NCBI RefSeq assembly: GCF_029193575.1 | Contig: NZ_JARGCS010000052.1 | Span: 1-57,016, forward strand | Origin: Pseudomonas entomophila | GTDB lineage: Bacteria; Pseudomonadota; Gammaproteobacteria; Pseudomonadales; Pseudomonadaceae | Length of the DNA stretch: 57,016 nt | Direction of reading: 5' to 3' | Shown: piece by piece, positions 1 through 8,965 of the stretch | How the letters are laid out: every line of letters starts with the position of its first letter | Numbering within the stretch: the stretch's first letter is position 1 | Notes under the pieces: generated by a model | Database searches by the model: none | The model's input: only the letters and a program-made list of their open reading frames with translations | What the model was told of the DNA's origin: nothing | Position numbers and translations under genes: made by a program

Positions 1-406
1 CGCATCATGGCGTGCGGGCTCCTGAAAGAAATCGGGAGCAAGCATCGACAATCAGGTGAGCGCTTTGAATGTGGGGTTTATGGAGCGCTTACACTGCGCC
101 GGGTGTGCGCTGAAAGCCCAATGCACGACGGCTAAGCGCCGCGATGTCTCGCGTCACGCTCATGAGGAAGCCTTTGAGCGCATGGCGCAGCGGATGCAAC
201 TGCATCCAGAGATGATGGAGCGGCGCAGATCCATCGTGGAACACCCGTTTGGCAATCTCAAACAATACCTATTTGGGAACGAGCGGTTCCTGCTACGGCA
301 ACTCCAAGGGACGAGAGCCGAAATGGCCCTGGCCGTGACGGCATACAACCTCAAGCGGGCGATCAGCGTACTGGGTACCAAGAAAATGATGCAACTGATG
401 GGCTGA
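1..406 (+). pseudogene. IS1182-like transposase, C-terminal remnant
   Basis: This is the C-terminal part of a DDE transposase. The open stretch carries the zinc-knuckle-like CAGCALKAQC and the terminal VEHPFGNLK block, whose Glu is the expected last catalytic residue, followed by EMALAVTAYNLKRA. These are hallmarks of IS1182-type transposases. The frame cannot be followed to the left edge because an in-frame TGA lies at 23-25. It sits just where the family's CPAG-x-L motif is expected (the residues before it read RAGS), so a nonsense change is likely. The N-terminal catalytic half lies outside the window. No clear terminal inverted repeat was seen downstream. The product is unlikely to be active. 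Confidence 0.75.
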
Positions 407-434
407 AGAGCCCTTTTCAGCACAAAAACAAACA

Positions 435-451
435 CCCCGAACAAGTCGGGG
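435..451 (+). terminator. Stem-loop after transposase remnant
   Basis: CCCCGA and TCGGGG pair across a five-base loop, about 30 bases after the transposase stop. The stem is followed by GCGTTTGG rather than a clean T-run, so it is a weak terminator or part of the insertion sequence end. Confidence 0.35.
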
Positions 452-540
452 CGTTTGGTATAGGGCCTATCAGCGTGTTTTCACACAGCCTGTAAAGGCC
501 TCTTTTTTGTTGATTGCAGCGACGCACTGCAGATCGAATT

Positions 541-616
<76 letters not shown>

Positions 617-680
617 GTCGTTATGGGTTGCCATTCTAGCGATCTGCCCAAAAACGTCAACCCCTTGATTCAAAAAAGTT

Positions 681-1241
681 TTATTTCTGCTCCGACCCTT
701 CGCGAAGGTGCGGCCAGGCAGCCAGCAGGTAATGCACCATCGACAACAGCGTCAGCCCCGCAGCAACCAACAGCAGCGCATAGCCGAGGATCACCCAGAA
801 GCCCATCACCGGCGGGTTGGCCAACAGGATCACCAACGCCAGCATTTGCGCGGCGGTCTTCCACTTGCCGAGGTTGGACACCGCAACGTGCGCCCTCGCC
901 CCCAGCTCGGCCATCCACTCGCGCAGGGCCGAGACCACGATCTCGCGGCCGATGATCACCGCCGCCGGCAGGGTCAGCCAGAAGTTGGCGTGCACCTGCA
1001 CCAGCAGCACCAGGGCCACGGCGACCATCAGCTTGTCGGCCACGGGGTCGAGGAAGGCGCCGAACGGCGTGCTTTGCTGCAGCCGACGGGCCAGGTAGCC
1101 GTCGAGCCAGTCGGTCGCGGCGGCGATGGCGAACACACTGCTGGCGGCCAGGTAACTCCAGTGGTACGGCACGTAGAACAGCAGAATGAAGATCGGGATG
1201 AGCAGGACGCGTAGAACGGTGAGCAGGTTTGGAATATTCAT
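681..1241 (-). CDS. pgsA: CDP-diacylglycerol--glycerol-3-phosphate 3-phosphatidyltransferase
   Basis: This enzyme makes phosphatidylglycerophosphate from CDP-diacylglycerol and glycerol-3-phosphate, the committed step to phosphatidylglycerol and cardiolipin in the inner membrane. At 186 aa it has the normal length. The CDP-alcohol phosphotransferase motif is complete: DWLDGYLARR followed by GAFLDPVADK supplies the D-G-A-R-G-D-D residues around positions 43-70. Several hydrophobic membrane helices surround it. The start is the ATG at 1239-1241, with only a weak ribosome site. It follows uvrC at a short distance on the same strand, so gacA-uvrC-pgsA is probably one transcription unit. Confidence 0.96.
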   Translation of the reverse strand: MNIPNLLTVLRVLLIPIFILLFYVPYHWSYLAASSVFAIAAATDWLDGYLARRLQQSTPFGAFLDPVADKLMVAVALVLLVQVHANFWLTLPAAVIIGREIVVSALREWMAELGARAHVAVSNLGKWKTAAQMLALVILLANPPVMGFWVILGYALLLVAAGLTLLSMVHYLLAAWPHLREGSEQK

Positions 1242-1274
1242 CGGTACGACTGGCTGCGAGTTGAACCCGGCATT

Positions 1275-3098
1275 CTACTCGCTATGCAGGCTGGCATAAA
1301 TCGACTCGGCAAGCTTTTTACTGATACCAGGGGCCTTGGCGATTTCGTCGACACTGGCGCGGTTGAGCTCCTGCAGGCCGCCGAAATGTTTCAGCAGGTC
1401 GCGGCGGCGCTTGGGCCCTACCCCTGCAACATCCTCCAGGCTGGAGGTGCGCCGCGCCTTGCCGCGGCGGGCGCGGTGGCCGGTGATGGCGAAACGGTGG
1501 GCTTCGTCGCGGATCTGCTGGATCAGGTGCAGCGCCGGGGAATCGCCCTTGAGGGTGAACTCATGGGCGGCGTCGTTGAGGTAGAGGGTCTCGAAGCCGG
1601 CCTTGCGGGTCACACCCTTGGCCACGCCGAGCAGGGTCAGGTCGCTCAGGCCCAGCTCCTGCATCACGTCGCGGGCCATGTTCAACTGGCCCTTGCCGCC
1701 GTCCACCAGCAGCACGTCGGGCAGCTTGCCCTCGCCATCCTTGATCCGCCCGTAGCGGCGCATCAGCGCCTGGTGCATGGCAGCATAGTCGTCGCCGGCG
1801 GTCACGCCTTCGATGTTGAAGCGGCGGTAGTCGGACTTGAGCGGACCCTCAGGGCCGAACACCACGCAACTGGCCACAGTGGCCTCGCCGCTGGAGTGGC
1901 TGATGTCGTAGCACTCCAGGCGCTGGGGGACTTCCGGCAGGCCGAGAACCTGGGCCAGGGCGTCGAAGCGCGCGGCCATGTGCTGGCGGTTGGCCAGACG
2001 GGCATTGAGGGCCTGTTCGGCATTGGTCACCGCCAGTTGCTGCCAGCGCGCGCGGGTGCCACGCACCCGGTGGCTAATGGTCAGCTCGCGGCCGCGCAAG
2101 GTCTGCACGGCTTCGACGAGGGCTTCGAAGTCTTCGTGCACCACGTTGACGATCAGCTCGCCGGGCAACTCGCGCTCGGCGTTGCCCAGGTAATACTGGG
2201 ACAAGAACGCGGCCATGACTTCGGCCACCTCCTCCTCGATACCCACCTGCGGGAAGAAGTTCTTGCTGCCCAGCACCCGCCCGCCGCGCACGCTGATCAG
2301 GTGCACGCAGGCACCACCGGGGTTGACGAAGGCGGCGATGACGTCGACGTCGCCGGAGCCGCCCTCCATGTATTGCTGATCCTGGACCCTACGCAGCAGG
2401 GCGATCTGATCGCGCAGCTCGGCGGCCTTCTCGAAGTTCAGGGCCATGGCGGCCGTTTCCATCTCGGCATTGAGCTCGTTGCCCAACTGCTGGCTGCGGC
2501 CCTCGAGGAACATCACCGAGTGGCGCACGTCCTCGGCGTACTCCTCGGGCGTCACCAACCCCACGCAGGGTCCCTTGCAGCGCTTGATCTGGTATTGCAG
2601 ACACGGGCGGGTGCGGTTGGCGTAATAACTGTCCTCGCACTGGCGCACCGAAAAGGCCTTCTGCAACAGGCCCAGGCTCTCACGGATGGCCCCGGCACTG
2701 GGATAGGGGCCGAAGTAGCGGCCCTTGGCCTTCTTGGCGCCGCGGTGAATGCCCAGGCGTGGGAAATCACCGTCAGACAGGAATACGTATGGGTAGGACT
2801 TATCGTCGCGCAACAGGATGTTGTAGGGCGGCCGCCATTCCTTGATGAGCGTCTGCTCCAGCAGCAGCGCCTCGGTTTCGTTGGCGGTGATGGTGGTCTC
2901 GACCTGGGCGATGCGCGCCACCAGCGCGGCGGTCTTGGGCGCCAGGCCGGTCTTGCGGAAATAGCTGGTCAGGCGTTTCTTGAGGTTCTTCGCCTTGCCC
3001 ACGTACAGCAGCCGGGACTCGGCGTCGAACATCCGGTAGACGCCCGGGCGACCGCTGCAGGTCGCCAGGAACGCGCTGGCATCAAAGATTGGGGACAT
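1275..3098 (-). CDS. uvrC: UvrABC system protein C (excinuclease subunit)
   Basis: This is the nuclease subunit of nucleotide excision repair, cutting on both sides of a lesion held by UvrB. The 607-aa protein shows the full domain order. An N-terminal GIY-YIG nuclease (GVYRMFDAESRLLYVGKAKN, about residues 19-38) comes first, then a Cys-containing linker, a UVR helix that binds UvrB near residues 205-240 (FEKAAELRDQI), an RNase H-like second nuclease domain (ECYDISHSSGEATVAS), and C-terminal helix-hairpin-helix motifs (VAGVGPKRRRDLL). The ATG at 3096-3098 abuts the gacA stop codon, which implies translational coupling, as known in other gamma-proteobacteria. Confidence 0.97.
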   Translation of the reverse strand: MSPIFDASAFLATCSGRPGVYRMFDAESRLLYVGKAKNLKKRLTSYFRKTGLAPKTAALVARIAQVETTITANETEALLLEQTLIKEWRPPYNILLRDDKSYPYVFLSDGDFPRLGIHRGAKKAKGRYFGPYPSAGAIRESLGLLQKAFSVRQCEDSYYANRTRPCLQYQIKRCKGPCVGLVTPEEYAEDVRHSVMFLEGRSQQLGNELNAEMETAAMALNFEKAAELRDQIALLRRVQDQQYMEGGSGDVDVIAAFVNPGGACVHLISVRGGRVLGSKNFFPQVGIEEEVAEVMAAFLSQYYLGNAERELPGELIVNVVHEDFEALVEAVQTLRGRELTISHRVRGTRARWQQLAVTNAEQALNARLANRQHMAARFDALAQVLGLPEVPQRLECYDISHSSGEATVASCVVFGPEGPLKSDYRRFNIEGVTAGDDYAAMHQALMRRYGRIKDGEGKLPDVLLVDGGKGQLNMARDVMQELGLSDLTLLGVAKGVTRKAGFETLYLNDAAHEFTLKGDSPALHLIQQIRDEAHRFAITGHRARRGKARRTSSLEDVAGVGPKRRRDLLKHFGGLQELNRASVDEIAKAPGISKKLAESIYASLHSE

Positions 3099-3737
3099 TT
3101 AGAGACTGGCGTCGACCATACCGTGGCGGACGGCCAGCAGCGTCAGTTCGACGTCGCTGGTGACCGAGAGTTTTTCGAAGATCCGATAACGGTAAGTATT
3201 GACGGTCTTGGGGGACAGACACAACTTGTCGGAGATGATCTGCACCTTTTGGCAGCCGACGATCATCAGGGCGATCTGGATTTCCCGCTCCGACAGGGCG
3301 TCGAACGGCGAGCCCTGCGGCTGGAACGACTTGAGCGCCAGCTGCTGGGCGATCTGCGGGCTGATGTAGCGCTGCCCGGCGAAGGCCAGGCGGATGGCCT
3401 GGACCATTTCATCGAGCCCCGCGCCCTTGGTCAGGTAGCCGGCCGCACCGGCTTGCATGAGCCGGGTGGGGAACGGGTCTTCCTCGCACACGGTCACGGC
3501 CACCACCTTGGTGTCCGGGTGACTGCGCAACAGTTTGCGTGTGGCTTCCAGCCCGCCGATCCCTGGCATCTTCACGTCCATCAGCACGACATCCGGCTTG
3601 AGCTCGCGGGCCAGCTTGAGTGCGGCTTCGCCCGAGTCCGCCTCGCCGACCACCTGCAGCCCGTCGATATCGGCGAGCATGCGCGTGATGCCGGTACGCA
3701 CCAGATCGTGATCATCGACCACTAGGACCCTAATCAA
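3099..3737 (-). CDS. gacA: Response regulator GacA (global activator, LuxR/NarL class)
   Basis: GacA is phosphorylated by the sensor GacS and activates the Rsm small RNAs that control secondary metabolism, biofilm and stress traits. The 212-aa protein has a receiver domain (Asp8/Asp9, phospho-acceptor Asp54 in VVLMDVKMPG, Lys104 in YLTKG) and a LuxR-type helix-turn-helix near the end (LSEREIQIALMIVGCQ, then LSPKTVNTYRYRI). The start is TTG at 3735-3737, preceded by GAGG seven bases upstream. A TTG start fits what is known for gacA in fluorescent pseudomonads. It is the first gene of the gacA-uvrC-pgsA unit. Confidence 0.97.
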   Translation of the reverse strand: MIRVLVVDDHDLVRTGITRMLADIDGLQVVGEADSGEAALKLARELKPDVVLMDVKMPGIGGLEATRKLLRSHPDTKVVAVTVCEEDPFPTRLMQAGAAGYLTKGAGLDEMVQAIRLAFAGQRYISPQIAQQLALKSFQPQGSPFDALSEREIQIALMIVGCQKVQIISDKLCLSPKTVNTYRYRIFEKLSVTSDVELTLLAVRHGMVDASL

Positions 3738-3799
3738 GCAGACACCTCGTCATGGGGCGATTGGATCCGGCCACCTTAACAAAATTTTTCATGGCTAAC

Positions 3800-4189
3800 C
3801 TAGCGCAAAGCGTCATTGAAATATGCCTGCCGGCCCACTCGCTGCAGGCGCGGCGTTTCACGTACCTCAGCCTCCCCGGCGAGGCGGCTGATCAGGTGCC
3901 AGACCGCAGCCTGGTCGGCCGATGTCAACCGGCGCAGGGCGCCGAGCAGATGCCCTTCCTCGGCACTGAGACTCTCCAACGGCGCAGGTGTGCGCAGGCC
4001 ACTGATCACATACAAGGCATCCACCCCCTTGGCTGCCAGCGAGGCCAAGTAGTCGATGCGCGGTGTGCGTTCGCCGCTTTCGTACTTGCCCTGGGCATTG
4101 GGCTCGACGCCACCGATGTCGCCGAACACCCGCTGGGTCAGGCCCAGGCGCTCGCGCTCTTCACGTAGACGCGGACCGAATCCTTTCAT
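3800..4189 (-). CDS. Cro/CI-type helix-turn-helix regulator
   Basis: This is a probable DNA-binding transcription regulator of 129 aa. Residues 1-65 form an HTH_3 domain (LREERERLGLTQRVFGDIGG, then QGKYESGERTPRIDYL) with the typical glycine-serine turn. The rest is helical and carries no recognised ligand domain. The frame stays open further upstream, but the ATG at 4187-4189 has a strong GAGGAAGGGAG ribosome site directly before it, so I use that start. It lies upstream of gacA on the same strand with its own gap, so its target genes cannot be told from context. Confidence 0.85.
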   Translation of the reverse strand: MKGFGPRLREERERLGLTQRVFGDIGGVEPNAQGKYESGERTPRIDYLASLAAKGVDALYVISGLRTPAPLESLSAEEGHLLGALRRLTSADQAAVWHLISRLAGEAEVRETPRLQRVGRQAYFNDALR

Positions 4190-4336
4190 GCGACTCCCTT
4201 CCTCTTTCGACAACTCCGATCGGGTGCATCCAGCACCCAGGTGAATGGCAGTAGCGCCAGGTCGCACTATGCACATTGGATCCAATTTAAGCAAGCCACT
4301 ATACGGCTACCTATCTGCTCCTGTGCAGACAAGTCG

Positions 4337-4786
4337 TCACATGGATTGGTTATCGCCTATGACGCGCTGCATGCGCACGAAGCACTCGTCCTCGCCCATC
4401 TCGACGAAACCACAACGCCGGTACAACTGCCGCGCAGGGTTGCTCCTGAACACCATGAGACGTAGCAGTGGTAAGCGCCGCTGTGCCGTCCAAACAGCCA
4501 GTTGGCTCAACACCCAGCTCCCCACCCCGCGCCCCCGGTGCTCGGGTAGCAGGTGCAGTTCACGGATGAACAGGGCTTGTCGGTCCTGGCTGAGGCTGCA
4601 GAAACCCAACACCCTGCCCCCCTCCTCCACCAACCATTGCTCACGCCAGCCCCAGGCCTGGTCGAATGCTTCTTCGATCCACAGCAGGTCGAACTCACGG
4701 TAATACGGCAACATTGCCCGGCGCGTAAGGTCGCGGGCGAAGGTGAGGTGGTCATTGCTGGCGGGGGTGAGCTTCAGGTCATGCAT
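4337..4786 (-). CDS. GNAT family N-acetyltransferase
   Basis: This is a predicted acetyl-CoA-dependent N-acetyltransferase of 149 aa; the substrate is unknown. The acetyl-CoA pyrophosphate-binding signature is clear (LHLLPEHRGRGVGSWVLSQL, about residues 80-99) and is followed by the usual FRSNPARQLYRRCGF block. I chose ATG 4784-4786 (product starting MHDLKL), which gives a standard GNAT length. An in-frame ATG at 4840 would add 18 residues with no better ribosome site. It stands alone, divergent from the phosphate transporter. Confidence 0.85.
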   Translation of the reverse strand: MHDLKLTPASNDHLTFARDLTRRAMLPYYREFDLLWIEEAFDQAWGWREQWLVEEGGRVLGFCSLSQDRQALFIRELHLLPEHRGRGVGSWVLSQLAVWTAQRRLPLLRLMVFRSNPARQLYRRCGFVEMGEDECFVRMQRVIGDNQSM

Positions 4787-4949
4787 GGCGGCGTTCTCGG
4801 TAGGCGCGACTTCGTGGCAAGGCCTGCATGCCTGCGACAATCTCTCTCGTTCAGCCTAGGGCTTGCATTGACCGAGGTCACGCCTTGGTAACGAATTGTT
4901 TCTAAGCTCTGTGTCCACGGCAACCCCGCCCGCTTCCCTCGGAGCTCCG

Positions 4950-6566
4950 ATGGCAATTCCATCCCTGGCCGGCCAGCCCGACCTGCCGCGCAACGACCCC
5001 AGGCCGCAACTGGCGCACCGCCCTGGCCGCGCCACCCTCACGCTATTCATCGGCCTGTTGCTGGCCGGCCTGGCCTACACCGGCTGGAGCCTGCAGCAGG
5101 ACGTCAGCGCCAGTGGCACGACAGTGACTACGGTGACGCCATTCCTGCTCTTGGGCCTGGCCCTGCTGATCGCCCTGGGCTTCGAGTTCGTCAACGGCTT
5201 CCACGACACCGCCAATGCCGTGGCCACAGTGATCTACACCCACTCGTTGCCAGCATCGGTAGCGGTGGTCTGGTCGGGGTTGTGCAATTTCCTCGGTGTG
5301 CTGCTTTCCAGTGGCGCAGTGGCCTTCGGCATCATCGCCCTGCTACCGGTGGAACTCATCCTCCAGGTCGGCTCCGGCGCGGGCTTCGCCATGGTCTTCG
5401 CTTTGCTGCTGGCGGCGATCATCTGGAACCTCGGTACCTGGTGGCTGGGTTTGCCGGCCTCGTCCTCGCACACACTGATCGGCTCGATCATCGGGGTGGG
5501 CGTGGCCAACGCGCTGATGCATGGCCGCGAGGGCACCAGCGGGGTGGACTGGAGCCAGGTCAGCAAGATCGGCTACGCCCTGCTGTTCTCGCCACTGATC
5601 GGCTTCGCCTGCGCCGCCCTGCTGCTGCTCGCCCTGCGCCTGCTGGTCAAGCGCCGCGAGCTGTACCAGGCGCCCCAGGGCCAGACTCCACCCCCGTGGT
5701 GGATCCGTGGCCTGCTGATCCTCACCTGCACCGGTGTGTCGTTCGCCCACGGCTCCAACGACGGACAGAAAGGCATGGGCCTGATCATGCTGATCCTGGT
5801 GGGCACCCTGCCGATGGCCTACGCGCTGAACAAGACCATGCCCAGCGAGCAGGCGTTGCAGTTCTCCGCAGTGGCCGAGGTGACCCGTCAGGCCTTGGTG
5901 CGCGTCGCGCCCGAGCCATTGACCGCATCTGCGCGCCAGACCCTCACCGCATTCATTGCCGAGCCCAAGGCCAGCCCGCAGTTGCTGCCGGCGCTGGCCG
6001 CGCTGACCGGGATGATCGGCGAGGAGGTCAAGGGCTATGGCTCGCTCAACCGCGTGCCGGCTGAGGCGATGGCCAACGTGCGCAACGACATGTACCTGAC
6101 CAGCGAGGCCATCCGCCTGATCGACAAGCACCAGTCGGTCGCCTTCGATGCCGACACCCGCAGCCATGTGCAGTTGTTCAAGAAACAGCTGGACGACGCC
6201 ACCCGCTACATCCCGCTGTGGGTCAAGGTCGCCGTGGCCATCGCCCTGGGCTTGGGCACCATGGTTGGCTGGCGGCGCATCGTGGTGACGGTCGGCGAGA
6301 AGATCGGCAAGACCCACCTGAGCTACGCCCAGGGTGCCTCGGCGGAGGTGGTGGCGATGTGCACCATCGGCGCGGCGGACATGTTCGGGCTGCCGGTGTC
6401 GACGACCCACGTGCTGTCGTCGGGGGTGGCCGGGACCATGGTCGCCAATGGCTCGGGGATCCAGCGGCGGACGCTGCTGAACCTGCTGATGGCCTGGGTA
6501 TTGACCTTGCCGGCGGCGATGCTGCTGGCGGGGTGCCTGTATTGGTTGTTGAACCACCTCTTCTGA
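4950..6566 (+). CDS. PiT family inorganic phosphate transporter
   Basis: This low-affinity, ion-coupled phosphate permease sits in the inner membrane. It carries two PiT signatures: GFHDTANAVATVIYT at about residue 83 and FAHGSNDGQKGMG at about residue 266. These sit in two membrane blocks separated by a soluble loop of roughly 120 residues (about 300-420). The length is 538 aa from ATG 4950, which has GGAG five bases upstream. A TTG at 4896 in the same frame would lengthen the N-terminus but has no ribosome site. No PhoU-like partner lies next to it. The gene is followed by REP-type palindromes. Confidence 0.93.
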   Translation: MAIPSLAGQPDLPRNDPRPQLAHRPGRATLTLFIGLLLAGLAYTGWSLQQDVSASGTTVTTVTPFLLLGLALLIALGFEFVNGFHDTANAVATVIYTHSLPASVAVVWSGLCNFLGVLLSSGAVAFGIIALLPVELILQVGSGAGFAMVFALLLAAIIWNLGTWWLGLPASSSHTLIGSIIGVGVANALMHGREGTSGVDWSQVSKIGYALLFSPLIGFACAALLLLALRLLVKRRELYQAPQGQTPPPWWIRGLLILTCTGVSFAHGSNDGQKGMGLIMLILVGTLPMAYALNKTMPSEQALQFSAVAEVTRQALVRVAPEPLTASARQTLTAFIAEPKASPQLLPALAALTGMIGEEVKGYGSLNRVPAEAMANVRNDMYLTSEAIRLIDKHQSVAFDADTRSHVQLFKKQLDDATRYIPLWVKVAVAIALGLGTMVGWRRIVVTVGEKIGKTHLSYAQGASAEVVAMCTIGAADMFGLPVSTTHVLSSGVAGTMVANGSGIQRRTLLNLLMAWVLTLPAAMLLAGCLYWLLNHLF

Positions 6567-6578
6567 AAACAACAGCGT

Positions 6579-6652
6579 CCTTGTAGGAGTAGCTTGCCCC
6601 GCGATGCGCTGGTGAATTCACCTACGCTCTCGTAGGGCCCGCCCCTACAGGT
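6579..6652. repeat. REP-type palindromic elements
   Basis: Two partial REP units face each other: TTGTAGGAGTAGCTTGCCCC with CGCGAT following, and GTAGGGCCCGCCCCTACAGG. They carry the TGTAGGAGC / CGCGGGGC core typical of P. putida intergenic repeats. They lie between the convergent phosphate transporter and glutathione transferase genes, where they can act as a bidirectional transcription end. Confidence 0.7.
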
Positions 6653-6683
6653 AATACAGTGCCCAAGCTAATGCAGTGTGGAA

Positions 6684-7379
6684 TCAGCCCGGGATCTTCA
6701 GCCCGCGCTGCACCGCCGGGCGCTCCAGGAACGCCGCCAGCACCCGCTGCACCTCCTTGAACTCATCGAACCCCACAAGCTCCCGGGCGTTGTAGCGCTC
6801 CACCAGGTTGCGCACCCACGGGAAGATGGCGATGTCGGCGATGCTGTATTCACCCACCACCCACTCACGCCCGACCAAATGCCGGTCGAGCACGCCCAGC
6901 AGGCGCTTGGATTCGTTGACGTAGCGATCGCGAGGGCGCTTGTCCTCGTAGTCCTTGCCGGCGAAGAAGTGGAAGAAACCGACCTGGCCGAACATCGGCC
7001 CGATACCGCCCATCTGGAACATCAACCATTGCAGGGTCTGGTACCGGGTCGCCGGGTCAGCACTCAGCAGCTTGCCGGACTTCTCGGCCAGGTACTGCAG
7101 GATCGCCCCCGACTCGAACAACGGCAACGCCTGGCCGCCCGGGCCGTTGGGGTCGAGGATGGCGGGGATCTTGTTGTTGACGCTGAGGGAGATGAATTCG
7201 GGGGTGAGCTGGTCATTGCTGTCGAAGCTGACCTTGTGCGCTTCGTAGGGCAGGCCGATCTCTTCGAGCATGATCGACACCTTGACGCCGTTTGGGGTCG
7301 CCAACGAGTACAGTTGCAGGTGCTCGGGGTGCTGCGCGGGCCACTTGCGGGTAATGGGGAATGCGGAAAGATCGGTCAT
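6684..7379 (-). CDS. Glutathione S-transferase family protein (YghU/YfcG-like, Nu class)
   Basis: This cytosolic glutathione-dependent enzyme probably acts as a disulfide reductase or peroxidase. The 231-aa protein has an N-terminal thioredoxin-fold domain with the Nu-class TPNGVKV turn (about residues 29-35) and the glutathione-binding NNKIPAILDP and LFESGAILQYL blocks. An all-helical C-terminal domain follows (QMGGIGPMFGQ, WVVGEYSIADIAIFPW). TPNG and the cis-Pro region match the E. coli YfcG/YghU type. The ATG at 7379 is used. It is a single gene, ending towards the phosphate transporter. Confidence 0.93.
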   Translation of the reverse strand: MTDLSAFPITRKWPAQHPEHLQLYSLATPNGVKVSIMLEEIGLPYEAHKVSFDSNDQLTPEFISLSVNNKIPAILDPNGPGGQALPLFESGAILQYLAEKSGKLLSADPATRYQTLQWLMFQMGGIGPMFGQVGFFHFFAGKDYEDKRPRDRYVNESKRLLGVLDRHLVGREWVVGEYSIADIAIFPWVRNLVERYNARELVGFDEFKEVQRVLAAFLERPAVQRGLKIPG

Positions 7380-7483
7380 GGTCGGTCCCGGGTTTGCAAG
7401 GAAGCCCCCACTCTAGGGGATTGCCCAGGCACTTGACCAATGACAAAGAAGTGGCGCGCTCGGTGAGCGCGCCACGGCTTGAC

Positions 7484-8257
7484 TCAGAAGCGCGGCGCGA
7501 CGGCCTCCGCGGCGCGGGAGATGACCACTTCGACACGCCGGTTGAGCTGACGCGACCGCGCATCGTTGTTGGTCGCCACCGGGTACTCCTTGCCATAGCC
7601 GGCGGTGGTGATCCGCTCCAGCCCCACACCCTGTCGTCGCAGGGCATTGGCCACCGAAGCGGCACGGCTTTCGGACAGCCGTTGGTTGAGGGCATCCCCC
7701 CCGGTGGAGTCGGTGAAGCCTTCGACCAGTACCTTGCGCTCTGGATTGGCATGCAGGTACTCGGCCAACTGCTGGATCATCCGGGCACTACCAGCACGCA
7801 GTTCGGCGCGACCGGTGTCGAACAGCACATCACCAAAGGTGACCACGGTGCCACGCTCGGTCTGCTTGGCCTTGAGCGCTTGCAGCGCCTTCAGCTGGGC
7901 CGTGCGTACATCTAGCCGCGCCTGGGTGCGCTGGGCCTCGATACCGTGCAACCCCGCCTCGGCCAGGCGCAGCACGATCGTCTGTTCGGCAGTTTCGATC
8001 CTTCGATTGGCCAGGTAGGCCAGTTGCTCGACGTCGGCGCCTTTGCGGTCCTTCAGCGAGGCCTGCTCGGCCTGGCCCAAGGCGCGGTAGGCGTCCTGGG
8101 TCTCCAGGGCGGCGATACGGCTGGCCTCGGGTTTGGCCTGCAGCACCGTGTAGGCTTCGCGGGCCTGCAACAGCGCCGGGTTCTCGGGGGTGGTGCCGCA
8201 GCCGACAAGCACCAAGGCCACGGCTGACAGGCCGGGCAGAAGACGGGATTTCATCAT
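7484..8257 (-). CDS. OmpA-family lipoprotein with DUF4398 region
   Basis: This is an envelope lipoprotein expected to hold on to peptidoglycan. It has a signal peptide ending in a lipobox (LVLVGC, Cys20), a helical DUF4398-type segment with many Ala/Gln/Glu residues (about 25-130), then a C-terminal OmpA-like domain (VTFGDVLFDTGRAELR, VEGFTDSTGGDALNQRLSESRA, RRVEVVI). That domain in related proteins binds diaminopimelate in peptidoglycan. The length is 257 aa. TGAGGA lies upstream of tandem ATG codons at 8255-8257 and 8252-8254. Only ten bases separate it from the preceding DUF4398 gene, so the two form an operon. Confidence 0.93.
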   Translation of the reverse strand: MMKSRLLPGLSAVALVLVGCGTTPENPALLQAREAYTVLQAKPEASRIAALETQDAYRALGQAEQASLKDRKGADVEQLAYLANRRIETAEQTIVLRLAEAGLHGIEAQRTQARLDVRTAQLKALQALKAKQTERGTVVTFGDVLFDTGRAELRAGSARMIQQLAEYLHANPERKVLVEGFTDSTGGDALNQRLSESRAASVANALRRQGVGLERITTAGYGKEYPVATNNDARSRQLNRRVEVVISRAAEAVAPRF

Positions 8258-8267
8258 GGTCGAGTCC

Positions 8268-8663
8268 TCAGATCGTGGTCACAGCGGGAGGGGCGTCCGG
8301 CGCATCGAGCATTTCCTGCTTGAGCACTGCGATACCCTTGCGGGCGTTCTCCAACTGCTCTTGGGTCTTGCTTGCCAGCGCCTTGCGTTCAGCCAGGCGG
8401 GCGTCGGCTTCGGCCTGTTCGGCCAGGGTGCGCACCTTGGCAATGTTCTGCTCGCCGAGCGAACGCTCCATGGCCTGGAGTTTTTCCTGGGCGGCACGCA
8501 TCTCCAGCGGGGCGTATTGCGTGGCATCGGCGGCCACCGCGCGGTTGACGGCGGTGCGGGTCAGCTCGATCTGCTCGCTGGGAATGACGACGCTGGCGCA
8601 ACCGACCAGCGTCAACAGCAGGCCGGCGAACGGCAGGTACTTGGAAGTGAATCGGGCACGCAT
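8268..8663 (-). CDS. DUF4398 lipoprotein
   Basis: This 131-aa protein has an N-terminal signal ending in TLVGC (lipobox Cys22), followed by a coiled, Ala/Glu/Gln-rich helical region of the DUF4398 kind (VNRAVAADATQYAPLEMRAA, then LEQ-type repeats). It is predicted to be anchored to the outer membrane. Its helical stretch resembles that of the next gene, suggesting the pair arose by duplication, with only the second protein gaining an OmpA domain. The pair probably works together on envelope integrity; no enzyme motif is visible. Confidence 0.9.
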   Translation of the reverse strand: MRARFTSKYLPFAGLLLTLVGCASVVIPSEQIELTRTAVNRAVAADATQYAPLEMRAAQEKLQAMERSLGEQNIAKVRTLAEQAEADARLAERKALASKTQEQLENARKGIAVLKQEMLDAPDAPPAVTTI

Positions 8664-8965
8664 GAAAGGACTCCTCAGTGCGTTGGCAACTCGCGGACAC
8701 AGGGCTCCCGCCGTATCCGCACGGTGATGGTCAAAAGAGTGGGAAAGTCGGTGATGCTCTTAGGGTCCGGCCGTATCAAACGTCCGAAAGCGGGGACCGT
8801 GAGTAGGAAGCGATGAACATCAGAGACAGCCTTTTGTGAAAACGACGCCAGACTAGTCTCAGGAATCGGCAGCTCACATAGGAATTGTCTGAGCTAGCAG
8901 GTAGGAAATTTCGACAGTGTGTACGATCCGCGATAGGGCAGCCTATGCCGCCCACCGCCCTATCG
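8664..8965. other. Intergenic region: lipoprotein promoter side and thioesterase 3' hairpin
   Basis: No convincing gene is present here. Directly after the thioesterase stop, CGATAGGGC (8931-8939) and GCCCTATCG (8957-8965) form a nine-base inverted repeat on a 17-base loop, which could end that transcript. The remainder is the upstream region of the two lipoprotein genes. No consensus promoter stood out. Confidence 0.5.

Noticed and set aside
1284..3725. 813-codon open frame opposite uvrC and gacA
   Set aside because: It is a mirror of GC-rich genes: biased composition, no family likeness, no ribosome site, and it spans two well-known genes on the other strand.
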